Below, piece after piece: positions 1 to 9,457 of a stretch of DNA of 64,000 bases (position 1 is its first letter; every line of letters starts with the position of its first letter). Source of the stretch: Pseudidiomarina sediminum DSM 21906 (GTDB taxonomy: Bacteria; Pseudomonadota; Gammaproteobacteria; Enterobacterales; Alteromonadaceae); contig NZ_AUHL01000005.1 of assembly GCF_000423165.1 (NCBI RefSeq), positions 124,001 to 188,000 of the forward strand, given 5' to 3'. The notes beneath the pieces are model-generated. The model made no database searches. It was not told the origin of the DNA and worked only from the letters and a program-made list of their open reading frames with translations. The position numbers and the translations under genes are program-made.

Positions 1-506
1 TCCGCAATACGAAGATCGTCCACTAAACCAGGACGACTAAGCTTATCGTTCAGCATCTGCTGAATTGGGTTCACCCCTTGACGTTCAAAGTCATCGGGCT
101 TTTCATGCACCTCAAACTCGAGGGTTTGGTTGGTCGCTTTATCGATGACGAAACTAAAGCCCGCGTCCATCATGGCGCGCATCTCTTTGTCACGGCTGCT
201 GCTAGGTTCATCAAAACTACTAAAATGCCCTTGCGGGTACTTCATGCGCATGAATTCAGGCAGCATATGCATACGATACACATCGCCGTCATCGCTAATT
301 TCATAATTCATCAGCATCATATTGCGCATGGTTTCGGTGTGTTCACGCGACCCCCGTTGCACAGTGATCATCATGTTGGCATGGGTTTGATAGCGACGCG
401 TTTCACCATCTTCAGGATGAAACTCCAAGGTCGTCGCCGGACCAGAATCTGAACACGCAGTCACGAAGAGAACGCAAGCCGCCACTGCTGAAAGGCGCCG
501 TAACAT
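1..506 (-). CDS. Putative lipoprotein, 3' end outside window
   Basis: I read this gene directly on the minus strand; it runs off the left edge. It starts at ATG 506-504, preceded by an AGGGG ribosome site. The N-terminus has a short charged region, a hydrophobic stretch and a lipobox (LFVTAC), so the mature protein should be a lipid-anchored envelope protein beginning at the Cys. The rest is hydrophilic and rich in Met, Glu and Asp, with many internal Met codons. I do not recognise a family. It lies downstream of soxR on the same strand, with a 113-bp gap holding an inverted repeat at 573-589. The coding call is good; the function is unknown. Confidence 0.75.
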   Translation of the reverse strand, partial: MLRRLSAVAACVLFVTACSDSGPATTLEFHPEDGETRRYQTHANMMITVQRGSREHTETMRNMMLMNYEISDDGDVYRMHMLPEFMRMKYPQGHFSSFDEPSSSRDKEMRAMMDAGFSFVIDKATNQTLEFEVHEKPDDFERQGVNPIQQMLNDKLSRPGLVDDLRIA

Positions 507-571
507 ATTTCCCCTACTATTTTTTAACGAGAGTATGAAAAAACGCATACGATAGTGAGTCCAGCGGCTAA

Positions 572-590
572 CCTCAAGCAAAGCTTGAGA
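572..590. repeat. Inverted repeat resembling an imperfect SoxR box
   Basis: The 7-bp arms CTCAAGC and GCTTGAG (573-579 and 583-589) are separated by AAA. Read as half-sites this is CCTCAAG-N5-CTTGAGA, one base longer between half-sites than the true SoxR box at 1084-1101. It lies between the soxR stop and the lipoprotein start. It could be a weak second SoxR site or a hairpin at the end of the soxR transcript. No U-tract follows on the minus strand. Confidence 0.35.
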
Positions 591-619
591 ATTAACCCTG
601 TCTTTACATAGCTTGCTGG

Positions 620-1069
620 CTAATCTGGTTTCGCTTGAATCAAGATTTGTGCGCCAGGTCCATCTTGCCCCAACACATCGCGCGGATTTCGCAACGGACA
701 GTCAGCCATAGATAAGCAACCACAGCCAATACAGCCGCCCAAATTGTCGCGTAGTTGTGTAAGACTTTTAATACGCTCATTAAGCATTTCATGCCATTCT
801 TGACTAACCTGTTGCCAGTCTTCTCGACTAATCGCTTCTTGCGGCAATCTATCAAGGTGATACTTGATTTCTTTTAATGAAATTCCGGCCTGTTTGGCTA
901 TACGAATAATAGCAATCCGCCGCAAAATGCTGCGATCGTAGCGCCGTTGGTTGCTGGCTGTCCGCCAACTTTTAATCAGTTTCTTTTCTTCGTAATAATG
1001 GATGGTCGATACCGCCACACCACTGCGTTCAGCGACTTCACCGACCGTCAGCACTTTTCCCGCCACCAT
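620..1069 (-). CDS. soxR: SoxR, redox-sensing MerR-family activator
   Basis: 149 aa. An N-terminal MerR winged helix (about residues 7-75, with motif VAERSGVAVSTIHYYE) is followed by a dimerisation helix. A C-terminal [2Fe-2S] ligand set follows: C113-x2-C116-x-C118-x5-C124 (CIGCGCLSMADC), which is the SoxR signature. I chose ATG 1069-1067 because SoxR proteins begin close to the HTH and AGAGG lies just upstream; a longer in-frame extension to 1168 would run through the operator. In the family, oxidation of the cluster by redox-active compounds twists the promoter DNA and activates transcription. The gene is divergent from the efflux/sodB operon and the SoxR box lies between them, so direct control is very likely. 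No soxS is seen, matching non-enteric SoxR circuits. Confidence 0.95.
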   Translation of the reverse strand: MVAGKVLTVGEVAERSGVAVSTIHYYEEKKLIKSWRTASNQRRYDRSILRRIAIIRIAKQAGISLKEIKYHLDRLPQEAISREDWQQVSQEWHEMLNERIKSLTQLRDNLGGCIGCGCLSMADCPLRNPRDVLGQDGPGAQILIQAKPD

Positions 1070-1079
1070 AAAAAACCTC

Positions 1080-1110
1080 TTGACCTCAAGTATACTTGAG
1101 GAAATAGTAT
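1080..1110 (+). promoter_or_regulatory. SoxR-controlled promoter with SoxR box
   Basis: A perfect 18-bp palindrome, CCTCAAGTATACTTGAGG, lies at 1084-1101 and matches the canonical SoxR operator. It sits between a -35-like TTGACC (1080-1085) and a -10-like TAGTAT (1105-1110). The spacer is exactly 19 bp, the overlong spacing typical of MerR/SoxR-activated promoters. The promoter points toward the adaptor gene at 1226; soxR is transcribed the other way. Confidence 0.9.
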
Positions 1111-1225
1111 GCCCGTCGGTTCTATTTCTCAAGCTCAATGCGATGAGCCTTGCTGAGGTTGCCGACACTGCTTGTCGTCTTCCTCATGAGCGCTATCGCC
1201 ATACTTTTATGAGGTTATCGACACT

Positions 1226-2362
1226 ATGACTACCCCCAACAGCCAGCGGCGCAAGCGGCAAACCGCTTTACTCAGTTTGATCATTACCTTAGCGGTTGTC
1301 ACTGCGTTACTTTCCGGTTTGTATTACTGGCGCATGCAGAACCAAAGTCAACCTAGCGGCTGGCAACAACAAGCACTGCCAGTAACGGTGATAAAAGTCA
1401 CGCCACAATCACTGCCCAAGCAATTCGCCGCGGTTGGTGAGCTGACGGCACAACAACAAGTTGAACTTACCGCTGAAACAGCAGGTCGGGTGACTGCCAT
1501 TCATTTTGAATCGGGCCAAACGGTCGAGGCTGGCGCACCTTTAGTACAATTATTTGACGCGATTGAACAAGCCCAGTTGCGCGACAGTGAAGCGTCACTA
1601 GTGCTAGCCAAGCAACAGTTGCAACGCGTGCAAGAACTCACCCCTACTGGTGCAGAGTCAGAAGAAGTTTTAGGACAACGAGAAGCGGCTTATCAACGCG
1701 CCCAAGCGCAAGTAGAATCGGTGCAAGCACAACTGCGCATGAAGCGCATTGAAGCCCCTTTCAGTGGCAAAGTAGGTCTGCGTCAGGTGCACCTTGGCGA
1801 CTACCTAACCTCAGGTACGCCCATCGCCACCTTGACGAACCTTACCCAACTCTACGTCGAGTTTGCCCTACCGCAAGCAGCGCTTGGGCAAATCACCGAG
1901 ACCGCAACCATTACCTTCACCACCGACGCTTACCCTGGTGAGCATTTTACCGCGTCACTTGCTGCAGTTGAGCCGCAAATCAACCCAGCTACACGAACCG
2001 TCCGCGTGCAGGCACAGGTCGACAATAGTGATGGACGTTTGCGTCCAGGACTTTACATCAATGCGATCATGCAACGCCCTGAAGCTGACCGCGTACTAGC
2101 GTTACCACTCAGTGCAGTCCAGGCCTCCGCGCAAGGCAACAGCGTGGTGGTGGTAAAAGGTGAGCAACCATTGCAACAAGGCGCAATCGCCGTTCAACCT
2201 GTACAAACAGGGCAACGTATTGGCAATGCAATCATTATCACTGCCGGCTTACAAGCTGGAGATGTTGTGGTGGTCGATGGGCAAAACCGTTTACAACCAA
2301 ACGCCCCGGTAACTGTCGTTGAACAACAACAACCAGAGGAGCTCCAACATGCACTTCACTGA
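1226..2362 (+). CDS. RND efflux periplasmic adaptor (MexH-like)
   Basis: 378 aa membrane-fusion protein. An N-terminal membrane segment (about residues 13-33) is followed by the first half of a lipoyl/barrel-sandwich domain (from about 50). A Gln/Ala-rich alpha-hairpin (about 105-165), the second lipoyl half (IEAPFSGKVGLRQVHLGDYL) and beta-barrel and membrane-proximal domains complete it. It links the inner-membrane pump to an outer-membrane TolC-type channel. No channel gene is nearby, so a distant TolC is expected. It is the first gene behind the SoxR promoter and overlaps the pump gene by 14 bp. The layout resembles the SoxR-regulated mexGHI-opmD operon of Pseudomonas, without mexG or opmD. 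Confidence 0.92.
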   Translation: MTTPNSQRRKRQTALLSLIITLAVVTALLSGLYYWRMQNQSQPSGWQQQALPVTVIKVTPQSLPKQFAAVGELTAQQQVELTAETAGRVTAIHFESGQTVEAGAPLVQLFDAIEQAQLRDSEASLVLAKQQLQRVQELTPTGAESEEVLGQREAAYQRAQAQVESVQAQLRMKRIEAPFSGKVGLRQVHLGDYLTSGTPIATLTNLTQLYVEFALPQAALGQITETATITFTTDAYPGEHFTASLAAVEPQINPATRTVRVQAQVDNSDGRLRPGLYINAIMQRPEADRVLALPLSAVQASAQGNSVVVVKGEQPLQQGAIAVQPVQTGQRIGNAIIITAGLQAGDVVVVDGQNRLQPNAPVTVVEQQQPEELQHALH

Positions 2363-5300
2363 TCGTTTTATTCAGCGTCCTACCCTTGCCATCGTCGTCA
2401 GCCTTCTGATCTTATTGATCGGTATAAGTGCGGCCATGAACCTGCAAGTGCGTCAATATCCAAAAATGGAAAGTGCGACCATCACCATCACCACTGCCTT
2501 TCCTGGCGCGACACAGGAAATGATGCAAGGCTTTGTCACCACGCCAATAGCGCAATCCATCGCAACGGCAAGTGGCATTGCGTACATGACCTCCAACTCG
2601 ACCCAAGGACGTAGCCAAATTTCGGCAAAATTGGTGCTCAATGCCGACGCTGATCGGGCGATGACGGAGATTTTATCGAAAGTACAATCGATCAAATACC
2701 GGCTGCCTGCCGGTGTGACCGATCCGGTGATCACCAAACAAACCGACGGCGCATCAGCAATTCAATATGTGGCTTTTGTCAGTGAACAACTAACGGCCTC
2801 GGAGTTGGCAGATTTTGCTACTCGCGTTGCACAACCGCTCATTACGTCGGTCAACGGCGTTGCCTCAGCCAGTATTGACGGCGGTGCGCCACTGGCCATG
2901 CGGATCTGGTTAGACCCCAACCAACTCGCCGCGCGGCAATTGACCGCAACGGACGTCGTACAAGCGTTACGGGCCAACAACGTGCAAGCAGCGCCGGGAC
3001 AGCTGAAAGCTGGTGATACCGCGCTCAGCCTGACTGCAGCAACAGATCTACGCTCGATTGAGGCGTTTCAAACGATCATTGTCAAAGAAACAGCCACTAG
3101 CCAAGTAAAATTGCAGGATATCGCCACCATCGAGCTTGGCGGTCAGAATTACGATTCTGCAGCGCTTTCTGGTGGCAGACAATCGGTTACCATTTCAATC
3201 ACTCCGACACCTGATGGTAATCCGTTGGACATCGTCGCCGACGTGAAAGCCTTAATCCCGGATATTCAAGCGGTGGCACCACCGACCGTTGAAGTCTTTA
3301 GTCAGTTCGACGTGGTTCACTTCGTTGAAGCTTCCATCAGTGAGGTTGAAAAGACCTTAATCGAAGCAATACTGATCGTCATCGCGGTGATTTTCCTGTT
3401 TCTCGGCACCTTTCGAGCCGTCATTATTCCGATTGTAACCATTCCGCTGTCGTTGCTAGGCACCGCGGTACTCATGCTAGCGTTTGGCTTTTCGTTAAAC
3501 CTACTTACGCTGCTCGCAATGGTACTTGCGATAGGTCTCGTCGTTGATGATGCGATTGTGGTGGTGGAAAATATTCACCGTCATATCGAAGAAGGACGCA
3601 CGCCGATTGATGCTGCGCTAATTGGCACCCGAGAAATTATTGGTCCGGTCATAGCCATGACCATTACCTTGGCCGCCGTCTACACTCCGATCGGACTGAT
3701 GGGCGGCTTAACCGGCGCCCTCTTCAAAGAGTTTGCTTTTACCTTAGCGGGTTCGGTCATCGTCTCCGGTGTGGTGGCATTAACCTTGTCACCAATGATG
3801 AGCAGTCGCCTGCTTAATGCCAAGCAAGCAGAGTCGAAGACCGTGCAGAAACTTGAGCACGTCATGCAACGCTTAACCAAGGGGTACACGCGCTTGCTCG
3901 ACCAAACGCTCGCCCATCGCGCTGCCGTCATTCTGCTTGGCGTCACCCTACTTGGTGGCATTGTCATGCTGTTCTCAGGAGCTCGTAGTGAACTCGCGCC
4001 GCAAGAAGACATGGGCTACCTCTTCGTACAAACCAAAGCGCCGCAATATGCCGACAAAGCCTATACGCAACGTTATAGTGAGCACGTTGAAGACCTGTTC
4101 CACACCTTTCCAGAATATCAAGGAAGTTGGTTTGCGATTGGTGGCGATATGGGCTCAAACATCGGCTTTGGCGGCATTATTTTGGATGAGTGGGACGAAC
4201 GCGAGCGTTCAGCTGATGCCATTCAAGCGGAGCTCACAGGTAAACTCGCTGGCGTCACTGGGGTTTACTCCAGCGTCTTTCAAGACAGTCCTTTACCGGC
4301 GAGCACAGGTGGTTTGCCAGTGCAGATGGTGCTCCGTTCGTCGGCGTCATTTGCGGATATCTACAGCACCCTGCAACAACTAAAAGGGGCAGCTTGGGGT
4401 AGTGGCTTGTTTGCCTTTGTCGATAGTGATCTGGCATTCGATAGTCCGGCTGCACATTTGCAGATCGATCGCGATAAAGCCACGGATCTTGGCATTAGCA
4501 TGGCGCAAATTGCTGATACCCTCGCCATCTTGGTAGGTGAAAACTACGAAGACCGTTTTAATTGGTTTGATCGTTCCTACGATGTCATCACCCAAGCAAA
4601 AACCCAGTACCGACAAACGCCCGAAGACCTCGCACAGTTTTATCTGCGCACTGACAGCGGTGAGCTCGTCCCGCTTAGCAGCGTCGTTCACTTCGAGCAA
4701 CGTCAACAAGCAAACAGCTTGCCACAGTTCAATCAAATGAACTCTGCTACCCTCTCGGCAGTTTTAATGCCTGGCGTCACCATGGGGCAAGCCGTTGATT
4801 TTCTGCAACAACAAGAACTCCCGCAAGGGATGAGTGTTGACTGGATGTCAAACAGCCGCCAATACGTTGAAGAAGGTAATCGTCTGCTCACCTCCTTTGT
4901 CTTTGCCATGGTAGTGATTTTTCTTGTCCTCGCCGCACAATTCAATAGCTTCCGCGATCCATTAGTGATTTTGGTCACCGTTCCCTTAGCTATTTTCGGA
5001 GCACTCGTGCCGCTGTATTTAGGCTATACCACGCTCAATATCTACACCCAGATTGGGTTGGTAACGCTGATCGGACTTATTTCGAAACATGGCATTTTGA
5101 TGGTGTCCTTCGCTAACGACATTCAAGCGGAAGAGAACCTTAGCAAAGTTGCCGCAATCCGACGCTCAGCTGCAGTAAGGATGCGTCCGGTATTGATGAC
5201 CACTGCAGCCATGGTTGCGGGCCTAATTCCACTGATGTTCGCCTCGGGCGCAGGTGCAGAGAGTCGCTTTGCTCTGGGTGTCGTCGTGGTCATGGGCATG

Positions 5301-5420
5301 TTGATTGGGACCTTCTTTACCTTATTTGTCCTGCCAACAATTTACACCTTTGTCGCCGCGGACCATCGTCCGCACTCATCCCTCGAAACCGATGTGCATC
5401 GCACACAAGAAATGTCGTAA
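2349..5420 (+). CDS. RND multidrug efflux pump (HAE-1, MexI-like)
   Basis: 1023 aa inner-membrane proton-driven transporter of normal RND length, with 12 predicted TM segments and two large periplasmic loops. The N-terminus ([18 protein letters not shown]) and the adjacent QYPKME and FPGAT motifs match the HAE-1 class. The TM4 motif [17 protein letters not shown] carries the paired Asp residues of the proton relay. I chose ATG 2349 because AGAGGAG precedes it at 2336-2342 and the protein then begins as family members do. It overlaps the adaptor stop by 14 bp, so the two are translationally linked. Substrates are probably redox-cycling or cationic compounds, inferred only from SoxR control. 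Confidence 0.94.
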   Translation: MHFTDRFIQRPTLAIVVSLLILLIGISAAMNLQVRQYPKMESATITITTAFPGATQEMMQGFVTTPIAQSIATASGIAYMTSNSTQGRSQISAKLVLNADADRAMTEILSKVQSIKYRLPAGVTDPVITKQTDGASAIQYVAFVSEQLTASELADFATRVAQPLITSVNGVASASIDGGAPLAMRIWLDPNQLAARQLTATDVVQALRANNVQAAPGQLKAGDTALSLTAATDLRSIEAFQTIIVKETATSQVKLQDIATIELGGQNYDSAALSGGRQSVTISITPTPDGNPLDIVADVKALIPDIQAVAPPTVEVFSQFDVVHFVEASISEVEKTLIEAILIVIAVIFLFLGTFRAVIIPIVTIPLSLLGTAVLMLAFGFSLNLLTLLAMVLAIGLVVDDAIVVVENIHRHIEEGRTPIDAALIGTREIIGPVIAMTITLAAVYTPIGLMGGLTGALFKEFAFTLAGSVIVSGVVALTLSPMMSSRLLNAKQAESKTVQKLEHVMQRLTKGYTRLLDQTLAHRAAVILLGVTLLGGIVMLFSGARSELAPQEDMGYLFVQTKAPQYADKAYTQRYSEHVEDLFHTFPEYQGSWFAIGGDMGSNIGFGGIILDEWDERERSADAIQAELTGKLAGVTGVYSSVFQDSPLPASTGGLPVQMVLRSSASFADIYSTLQQLKGAAWGSGLFAFVDSDLAFDSPAAHLQIDRDKATDLGISMAQIADTLAILVGENYEDRFNWFDRSYDVITQAKTQYRQTPEDLAQFYLRTDSGELVPLSSVVHFEQRQQANSLPQFNQMNSATLSAVLMPGVTMGQAVDFLQQQELPQGMSVDWMSNSRQYVEEGNRLLTSFVFAMVVIFLVLAAQFNSFRDPLVILVTVPLAIFGALVPLYLGYTTLNIYTQIGLVTLIGLISKHGILMVSFANDIQAEENLSKVAAIRRSAAVRMRPVLMTTAAMVAGLIPLMFASGAGAESRFALGVVVVMGMLIGTFFTLFVLPTIYTFVAADHRPHSSLETDVHRTQEMS

Positions 5421-5455
5421 TGATGCACTATTTTTCATCCCTAAAGGAGTCTACG

Positions 5456-6055
5456 ATGACCTTTGTATTACCCGCACTGCCCTATGCAGAAGATGCGCTA
5501 GAACCGCATATTTCTGCAGAAACCCTTGCTTATCATTATGGTAAGCATCACCAAACCTATGTCACGAACCTCAATAAACTGGTGCAAGGCACAGCCCATG
5601 CCAGTCAATCGTTAGAGGAAATTGTCGCCAGTGCAACTGGCGGTATTTTCAATAACGCTGCGCAGGTATGGAACCACACCTTTTACTGGCATTGCCTAAG
5701 CCCGAATGGCGGACAAAAACCAAGCGGCGCGCTACTTGATCTGATCGTCAAAAAATGGGGTTCTTACGAGAATTTCCAAGATGCGTTCAGTGCTCAAGCG
5801 ATCGCGAACTTCGGTTCCGGTTGGACCTGGTTGGTGATTGATCAAGCGGGTCAACTCGCGATTATCGACACCAGCAATGCTGACACCCCTATCGCACAAA
5901 GCAGCTACTACCCGTTGCTTACGGTGGATGTGTGGGAACATGCGTATTACATTGATTACCGCAATGCGCGACCGAACTACCTCGCCGCGTTTTGGCAACT
6001 CGTCAATTGGGACTTTGCCGCGGAAAACTTGAAGAAATACGCTGCTCAATTGTAG
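5456..6055 (+). CDS. sodB: Superoxide dismutase, iron type
   Basis: 199 aa. Converts superoxide to H2O2 and O2. Metal ligands are visible as H27 (AYHYGKHH), H74 (WNHTFYW), D158 and H162 ([11 protein letters not shown]). The [14 protein letters not shown] and [10 protein letters not shown] stretches are those of Fe-SodB. ATG 5456 is favoured by AAAGGAG at 5443-5449; an upstream in-frame Met at 5420 would add a non-homologous tail. It lies only 35 bp after the RND pump with no terminator between, so it is probably co-transcribed from the SoxR promoter. That is an unusual pairing of a detoxifying enzyme with an efflux pump. No signal peptide is seen, so the enzyme is cytoplasmic. Confidence 0.95.
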   Translation: MTFVLPALPYAEDALEPHISAETLAYHYGKHHQTYVTNLNKLVQGTAHASQSLEEIVASATGGIFNNAAQVWNHTFYWHCLSPNGGQKPSGALLDLIVKKWGSYENFQDAFSAQAIANFGSGWTWLVIDQAGQLAIIDTSNADTPIAQSSYYPLLTVDVWEHAYYIDYRNARPNYLAAFWQLVNWDFAAENLKKYAAQL

Positions 6056-6198
6056 ATCTTCACCCAGTTGTTGCCTTCTCCTTTTTCCTGACCGTTGCAG
6101 GATTAGGCAACAACTCAACAGCTTTGTGTATCCAAAACCTCGTCATTTTTCACAATAATGGACACCGTCAATTAATTAAGATTCGATAGGAGTTCATT

Positions 6199-6945
6199 AT
6201 GAGCCAGAACATTCAAGATAAAGTCATCGTTATTACCGGTGCCAGCAGTGGCTTAGGCGAAGCTACAGCACGCTTGTTAAGTGCCGAAGGCGCCAAATTA
6301 GTCCTTGGGGCACGCCGCCTGGATCGCTTAACCGCCCTCGTTGAAGAACTTAATGCCAACGGTGGGCAAGCTGTTGCTCAGCAAACCGATGTCACCGCTC
6401 GCCAACAAGTTGAAGCCTTAGTGCAAGTAGCAATGGATGCATTTGGTCACGTGGATGTGATGCTTAACAACGCAGGTATCATGCCACAAGCGCCTCTTGC
6501 CAGCCTTCCAGTTGAAGACTGGGATCGCCAAATCGACGTCAACATTAAAGGTGTGTTGTATGGTATCGCCGCAGTGTTGCCGCACATGCAAGCACGCAAG
6601 TCCGGCCATATCATTAACGTCTCTTCGGTTGCGGGACACAAAGTACTGCCGCCAGGTACCGTATACTGTGCCACCAAACATGCGGTACGCGCCATCTCTG
6701 AAGGGCTGCGCATGGAAATGACAGAATCGAACATTCGTAGCACCATCATCTCGCCAGGTGCCGTAGCTACTGAGCTCAATGATTCGATCAACGATGCGCA
6801 AGTGCGCGACAGCTTCAACGCTTTCTACGATCAAGTTGCGATTCCTGCTGACTCTTTCGCGCGCGCAGTCGCTTTTGCGATCAGCCAACCGGACGACGTC
6901 GACATCAACGAAATCCTATTCCGCCCAACGCGTCAAGAAGTGTAG
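6199..6945 (+). CDS. SDR-family NAD(P)-dependent oxidoreductase
   Basis: 248 aa, a classical short-chain dehydrogenase. The cofactor motif [10 protein letters not shown] is near residue 14, NNAG follows, and the catalytic Ser and YCATK lie near 140-160. An Arg-rich turn after beta-2 (GARRLDR) favours NADP(H). ATAGGAG precedes the ATG. The C-terminal half ([26 protein letters not shown]) is typical of YdfG/oxidoreductase-like SDRs acting on small carbonyls; the substrate is unknown. The AraC-type gene starts 99 bp downstream on the same strand and is a likely regulator. Confidence 0.88.
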   Translation: MSQNIQDKVIVITGASSGLGEATARLLSAEGAKLVLGARRLDRLTALVEELNANGGQAVAQQTDVTARQQVEALVQVAMDAFGHVDVMLNNAGIMPQAPLASLPVEDWDRQIDVNIKGVLYGIAAVLPHMQARKSGHIINVSSVAGHKVLPPGTVYCATKHAVRAISEGLRMEMTESNIRSTIISPGAVATELNDSINDAQVRDSFNAFYDQVAIPADSFARAVAFAISQPDDVDINEILFRPTRQEV

Positions 6946-6957
6946 GATAGGTCAAGT

Positions 6958-6997
6958 ACGGCAGGTGGGACGACTTGAATCGTCCTTGCCTGTCGTC
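6958..6997. repeat. Imperfect long inverted repeat before the AraC gene
   Basis: Outer arms ACGGCAGG and CCTGTCGT flank inner arms GGACGA and TCGTCC around a CTTGAA loop. The repeat lies in the 99-bp gap between the SDR and the AraC-type gene. There is no downstream T-run, so it looks more like an operator or an mRNA hairpin than an intrinsic terminator. Confidence 0.4.
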
Positions 6998-7044
6998 AAT
7001 AATCAATTAGCTTAGTACGACACAATCACGAAGGCGCGCCAGCT

Positions 7045-7968
7045 ATGGTACAGCAGTATCGAGAGACAATTAGCAGCTTGCTTGACCGACATACCCAAGG
7101 TATGGAGGACGTTGTTACCGCCATTGATGGATTTGGTTTGTTTCGTCGTGAACACACCACCGAACCTTGTGATTGCGTCGTCGCACCGAGCATGGTGCTC
7201 GTCACGCAAGGTGAGAAACAACTCTTTATAGGTGAGCAAACCTACAGCTACGATGCCAAACGGTTTATCCTTTCGTCACTCGACGTTCCAGCCCGCTCCC
7301 AAGTACTGCAAGCCAGCCCTGAGCAGCCATGTTTAGGGATGGCACTGCGTCTCGATATTGCTTTGTTAACTGAACTTATTTCAACCCATCAGTTAACTCC
7401 ACCGGCAACACATCGACAGACTGAAAGCACCCATATCGGAACCTTGAGCAATGACTTATTAGAGCCTTTTTTACGTTTGTTAAAGCTATTAGACGTACCA
7501 GCAGATGCCGCCGTTTTAGCACCGTTGATCCAGCGAGAAATCCATTACCGTCTGCTGCAGAGTGACGTCGCACCTCGTTTGTGGCAGCTGGCCACCATTG
7601 GCAGTTCGAGCCAACGTATCGCTCGCGCCATTGATTGGTTAAAACACAACTATGCCAAGCCGTTAGCCATTGATGATTTGGCCAAACATGTGCAGTTGAG
7701 CCCTTCAAGTTTGCATCATTCGTTCAAACAAATGACCGCGAAAAGTCCATTACAGTACCAAAAGTGGTTACGCCTGACTGAAGCTCGCCGCTTGATGTTC
7801 AATGATGGCTTCGATGCCTCACAAGCCGCATTTCAGGTCGGCTACGAAAGTGCCTCGCAGTTCAGCCGCGAATACAGTCGCCACTTCGGCGCGCCACCAA
7901 AACGTGATATTGAGCAACTGCGCACCACCTCGAACATTGCTTCATCACCGACGAAAAATGCTTGGTGA
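7045..7968 (+). CDS. AraC-family regulator with AraC_N cupin domain
   Basis: 307 aa. The N-terminal half (about 15-170, including PSMVLVTQGEKQLFIG) fits the AraC-type N-terminal domain of YqhC-like regulators. The C-terminal half (about 195-295) has two helix-turn-helix motifs (IDDLAKHVQLSPSSLHHSFKQM and DASQAAFQVGYESASQFSREYSRHFG). YqhC-like proteins respond to aldehydes and switch on reductase genes. The upstream SDR on the same strand is therefore the obvious candidate target, by inference. CGAAGG precedes the chosen ATG. Confidence 0.88.
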   Translation: MVQQYRETISSLLDRHTQGMEDVVTAIDGFGLFRREHTTEPCDCVVAPSMVLVTQGEKQLFIGEQTYSYDAKRFILSSLDVPARSQVLQASPEQPCLGMALRLDIALLTELISTHQLTPPATHRQTESTHIGTLSNDLLEPFLRLLKLLDVPADAAVLAPLIQREIHYRLLQSDVAPRLWQLATIGSSSQRIARAIDWLKHNYAKPLAIDDLAKHVQLSPSSLHHSFKQMTAKSPLQYQKWLRLTEARRLMFNDGFDASQAAFQVGYESASQFSREYSRHFGAPPKRDIEQLRTTSNIASSPTKNAW

Positions 7969-8022
7969 TACTTCGCCGGATTTGCTACGTTGTGTGCAGA
8001 CTCTCATTTCATTGTACAGGCT

Positions 8023-8547
8023 ATGCTAAAACTCATCCGCCCCACCCGCGCCTACGCACAAAGTTACCATGCTTACATTGCCGAGCTCGGCGATGAAGAG
8101 CGTTATCCGTTTCCGCTAGATTTTGATGCCACAGATTTTGACGCCATGCTGGCACGTATTGCTGGCTTTGCCGATGGTACGGCGGTGCCTGAAGGTTGGG
8201 TGCCGAGCAGCACCTTTTGGTTGATAGAGGGTGACGAAATTATTGGCTGTAGTAACCTGCGCCACGTTTTAAATGATGCCATTGCTCATTGTGGCGGCCA
8301 TATTGGTCTGGGCATTCGCCCATCCTACCGCGGCAAAGGTTTAGGCATTGAATTATTGCAGCGCACGCTACAACAAGCGCAGCAACGGGGCATCGACCCG
8401 GTACATATTCACTGCCATAGTGATAACGCCGCCTCAAACGCGATGATACGCGCCTGCGGCGGCCACTTCGATTCAGCAATACAGGTTGACGGCGAGCATA
8501 TTCACCGCTACCTGATCAATGCTATTCACCAATCGACCCATGATTGA
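8023..8547 (+). CDS. GNAT-family N-acetyltransferase
   Basis: 174 aa. A GNAT fold is shown by the acetyl-CoA binding segment [19 protein letters not shown] (motif A, R-x-x-G-x-G/A) and the following [18 protein letters not shown]. The acceptor is unknown; proteins of this type often acetylate small molecules or amino groups. I used ATG 8023, with ACAGG directly upstream, rather than an in-frame start at 7990. The 3' end overlaps the convergent YdhR-like gene by 26 bp. Confidence 0.82.
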   Translation: MLKLIRPTRAYAQSYHAYIAELGDEERYPFPLDFDATDFDAMLARIAGFADGTAVPEGWVPSSTFWLIEGDEIIGCSNLRHVLNDAIAHCGGHIGLGIRPSYRGKGLGIELLQRTLQQAQQRGIDPVHIHCHSDNAASNAMIRACGGHFDSAIQVDGEHIHRYLINAIHQSTHD

Positions 8548-8830
8548 TTTGCGTAAGCTCAGCGTTCACGTCAAAGATTTTGCCGTGGACCTGCGTGACA
8601 CCCAACTGTTGCAAACGCGCGGTGTGCATCGTTAAATAGGCCTCGGCACTGGCCTCATCTTCGAATAAGTAAATACCACCCGCCTCTTGTGCCGCTGCGT
8701 TCTCGGTCCAGATTTTCCAAATCATACCAGGCTCTTCATTGATGGACGCCGCTAAACCTTGCAACTGCTCTGCCATCTCTGCGCCAAACGGGCCCGGAAA
8801 AGCAAAATGTACCTGTAGTAGTTTTTTCAT
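8522..8830 (-). CDS. YdhR-like putative monooxygenase
   Basis: 102 aa dimeric ferredoxin-like alpha/beta-barrel protein. The sequence closely follows E. coli YdhR ([12 protein letters not shown] near the start, then [22 protein letters not shown], and a C-terminal DVN--LTQIN). YdhR is a structurally characterised but functionally uncertain putative monooxygenase. ATG 8830 was chosen over the adjacent GTG 8833 because a GAGGTG motif lies 5 nt upstream of it. It converges on the acetyltransferase with a 3' overlap. Confidence 0.85.
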   Translation of the reverse strand: MKKLLQVHFAFPGPFGAEMAEQLQGLAASINEEPGMIWKIWTENAAAQEAGGIYLFEDEASAEAYLTMHTARLQQLGVTQVHGKIFDVNAELTQINHGSIGE

Positions 8831-8953
8831 CACATCACCTCAGACTCAATGAGACTGCCATTATACGCCCTCCGAAATAGAAGTGGGTATACAGCGCGCT
8901 GCGAATTTCGCTAAACTGTCGGTAACTTCGTTATCGAAAGAGACTTCAGCAAG

Positions 8954-9457
8954 ATGCCAAGCACACTCGCGAAATCACTCGACATGATTTGGACTGTGAT
9001 TATTTTCATCATTGTGCCAATTGTGTATACCGCGCTCCTCTTTATTGAAGAGATTGAAATCAATCTGTGGGTGACTGTGTTCTTTATCTCAACTGTATTT
9101 GTGACGTCGCTATGGAACGTCTTTAACGACGTCAACAACGAACACTTCGGTTTTCAGCTCAGTAAAATGGTACTGTCTATCTATGTCACCCTCTTTGCCT
9201 TCGCCGCGCTCTACCAACGCGCTGGATTGATGCACTACGGGGAAATCTCGCACGAGCCGATAGATGCCCTTTACTTTTCAATTGTTACTTGGACCACACT
9301 TGGCTACGGAGACTTTCATCCGGTTGAAAGCTTACGCTTGTTAGCGGCGTTCCAAGCGTTACTCGGCACCCTATTTATTCCACTTTTAATTGCGGCCCTG
9401 CTCTTTTCTGTGCAAGAAAAAGCGCGTGAAAAAATCCGCGCGAGTCATCGTAAATGA
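8954..9457 (+). CDS. Potassium channel pore protein
   Basis: 167 aa membrane protein with hydrophobic segments at about 11-31, 38-56, 72-88 and 126-152. A re-entrant pore loop holds the K+ selectivity filter TTLGYGD (residues 114-120). It lacks the charged S4 sensor and any RCK/TrkA-N domain, so it is a simple pore-only channel of the Ion_trans_2 type. Its stop codon overlaps the patatin gene start (ATGA at 9454-9457), so the two are made together. Confidence 0.88.
   Translation: MPSTLAKSLDMIWTVIIFIIVPIVYTALLFIEEIEINLWVTVFFISTVFVTSLWNVFNDVNNEHFGFQLSKMVLSIYVTLFAFAALYQRAGLMHYGEISHEPIDALYFSIVTWTTLGYGDFHPVESLRLLAAFQALLGTLFIPLLIAALLFSVQEKAREKIRASHRK

Noticed and set aside
78-452. Plus-strand ORF of 124 aa
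   Set aside because: It is the antisense shadow of the minus-strand lipoprotein gene, which has a start, ribosome site and lipobox.
6068-6113. Terminator after sodB from the GTTGTTGCC / GGCAACAAC repeat
   Set aside because: The arms are about 28 nt apart and no T-run follows, so it is a poor intrinsic terminator.
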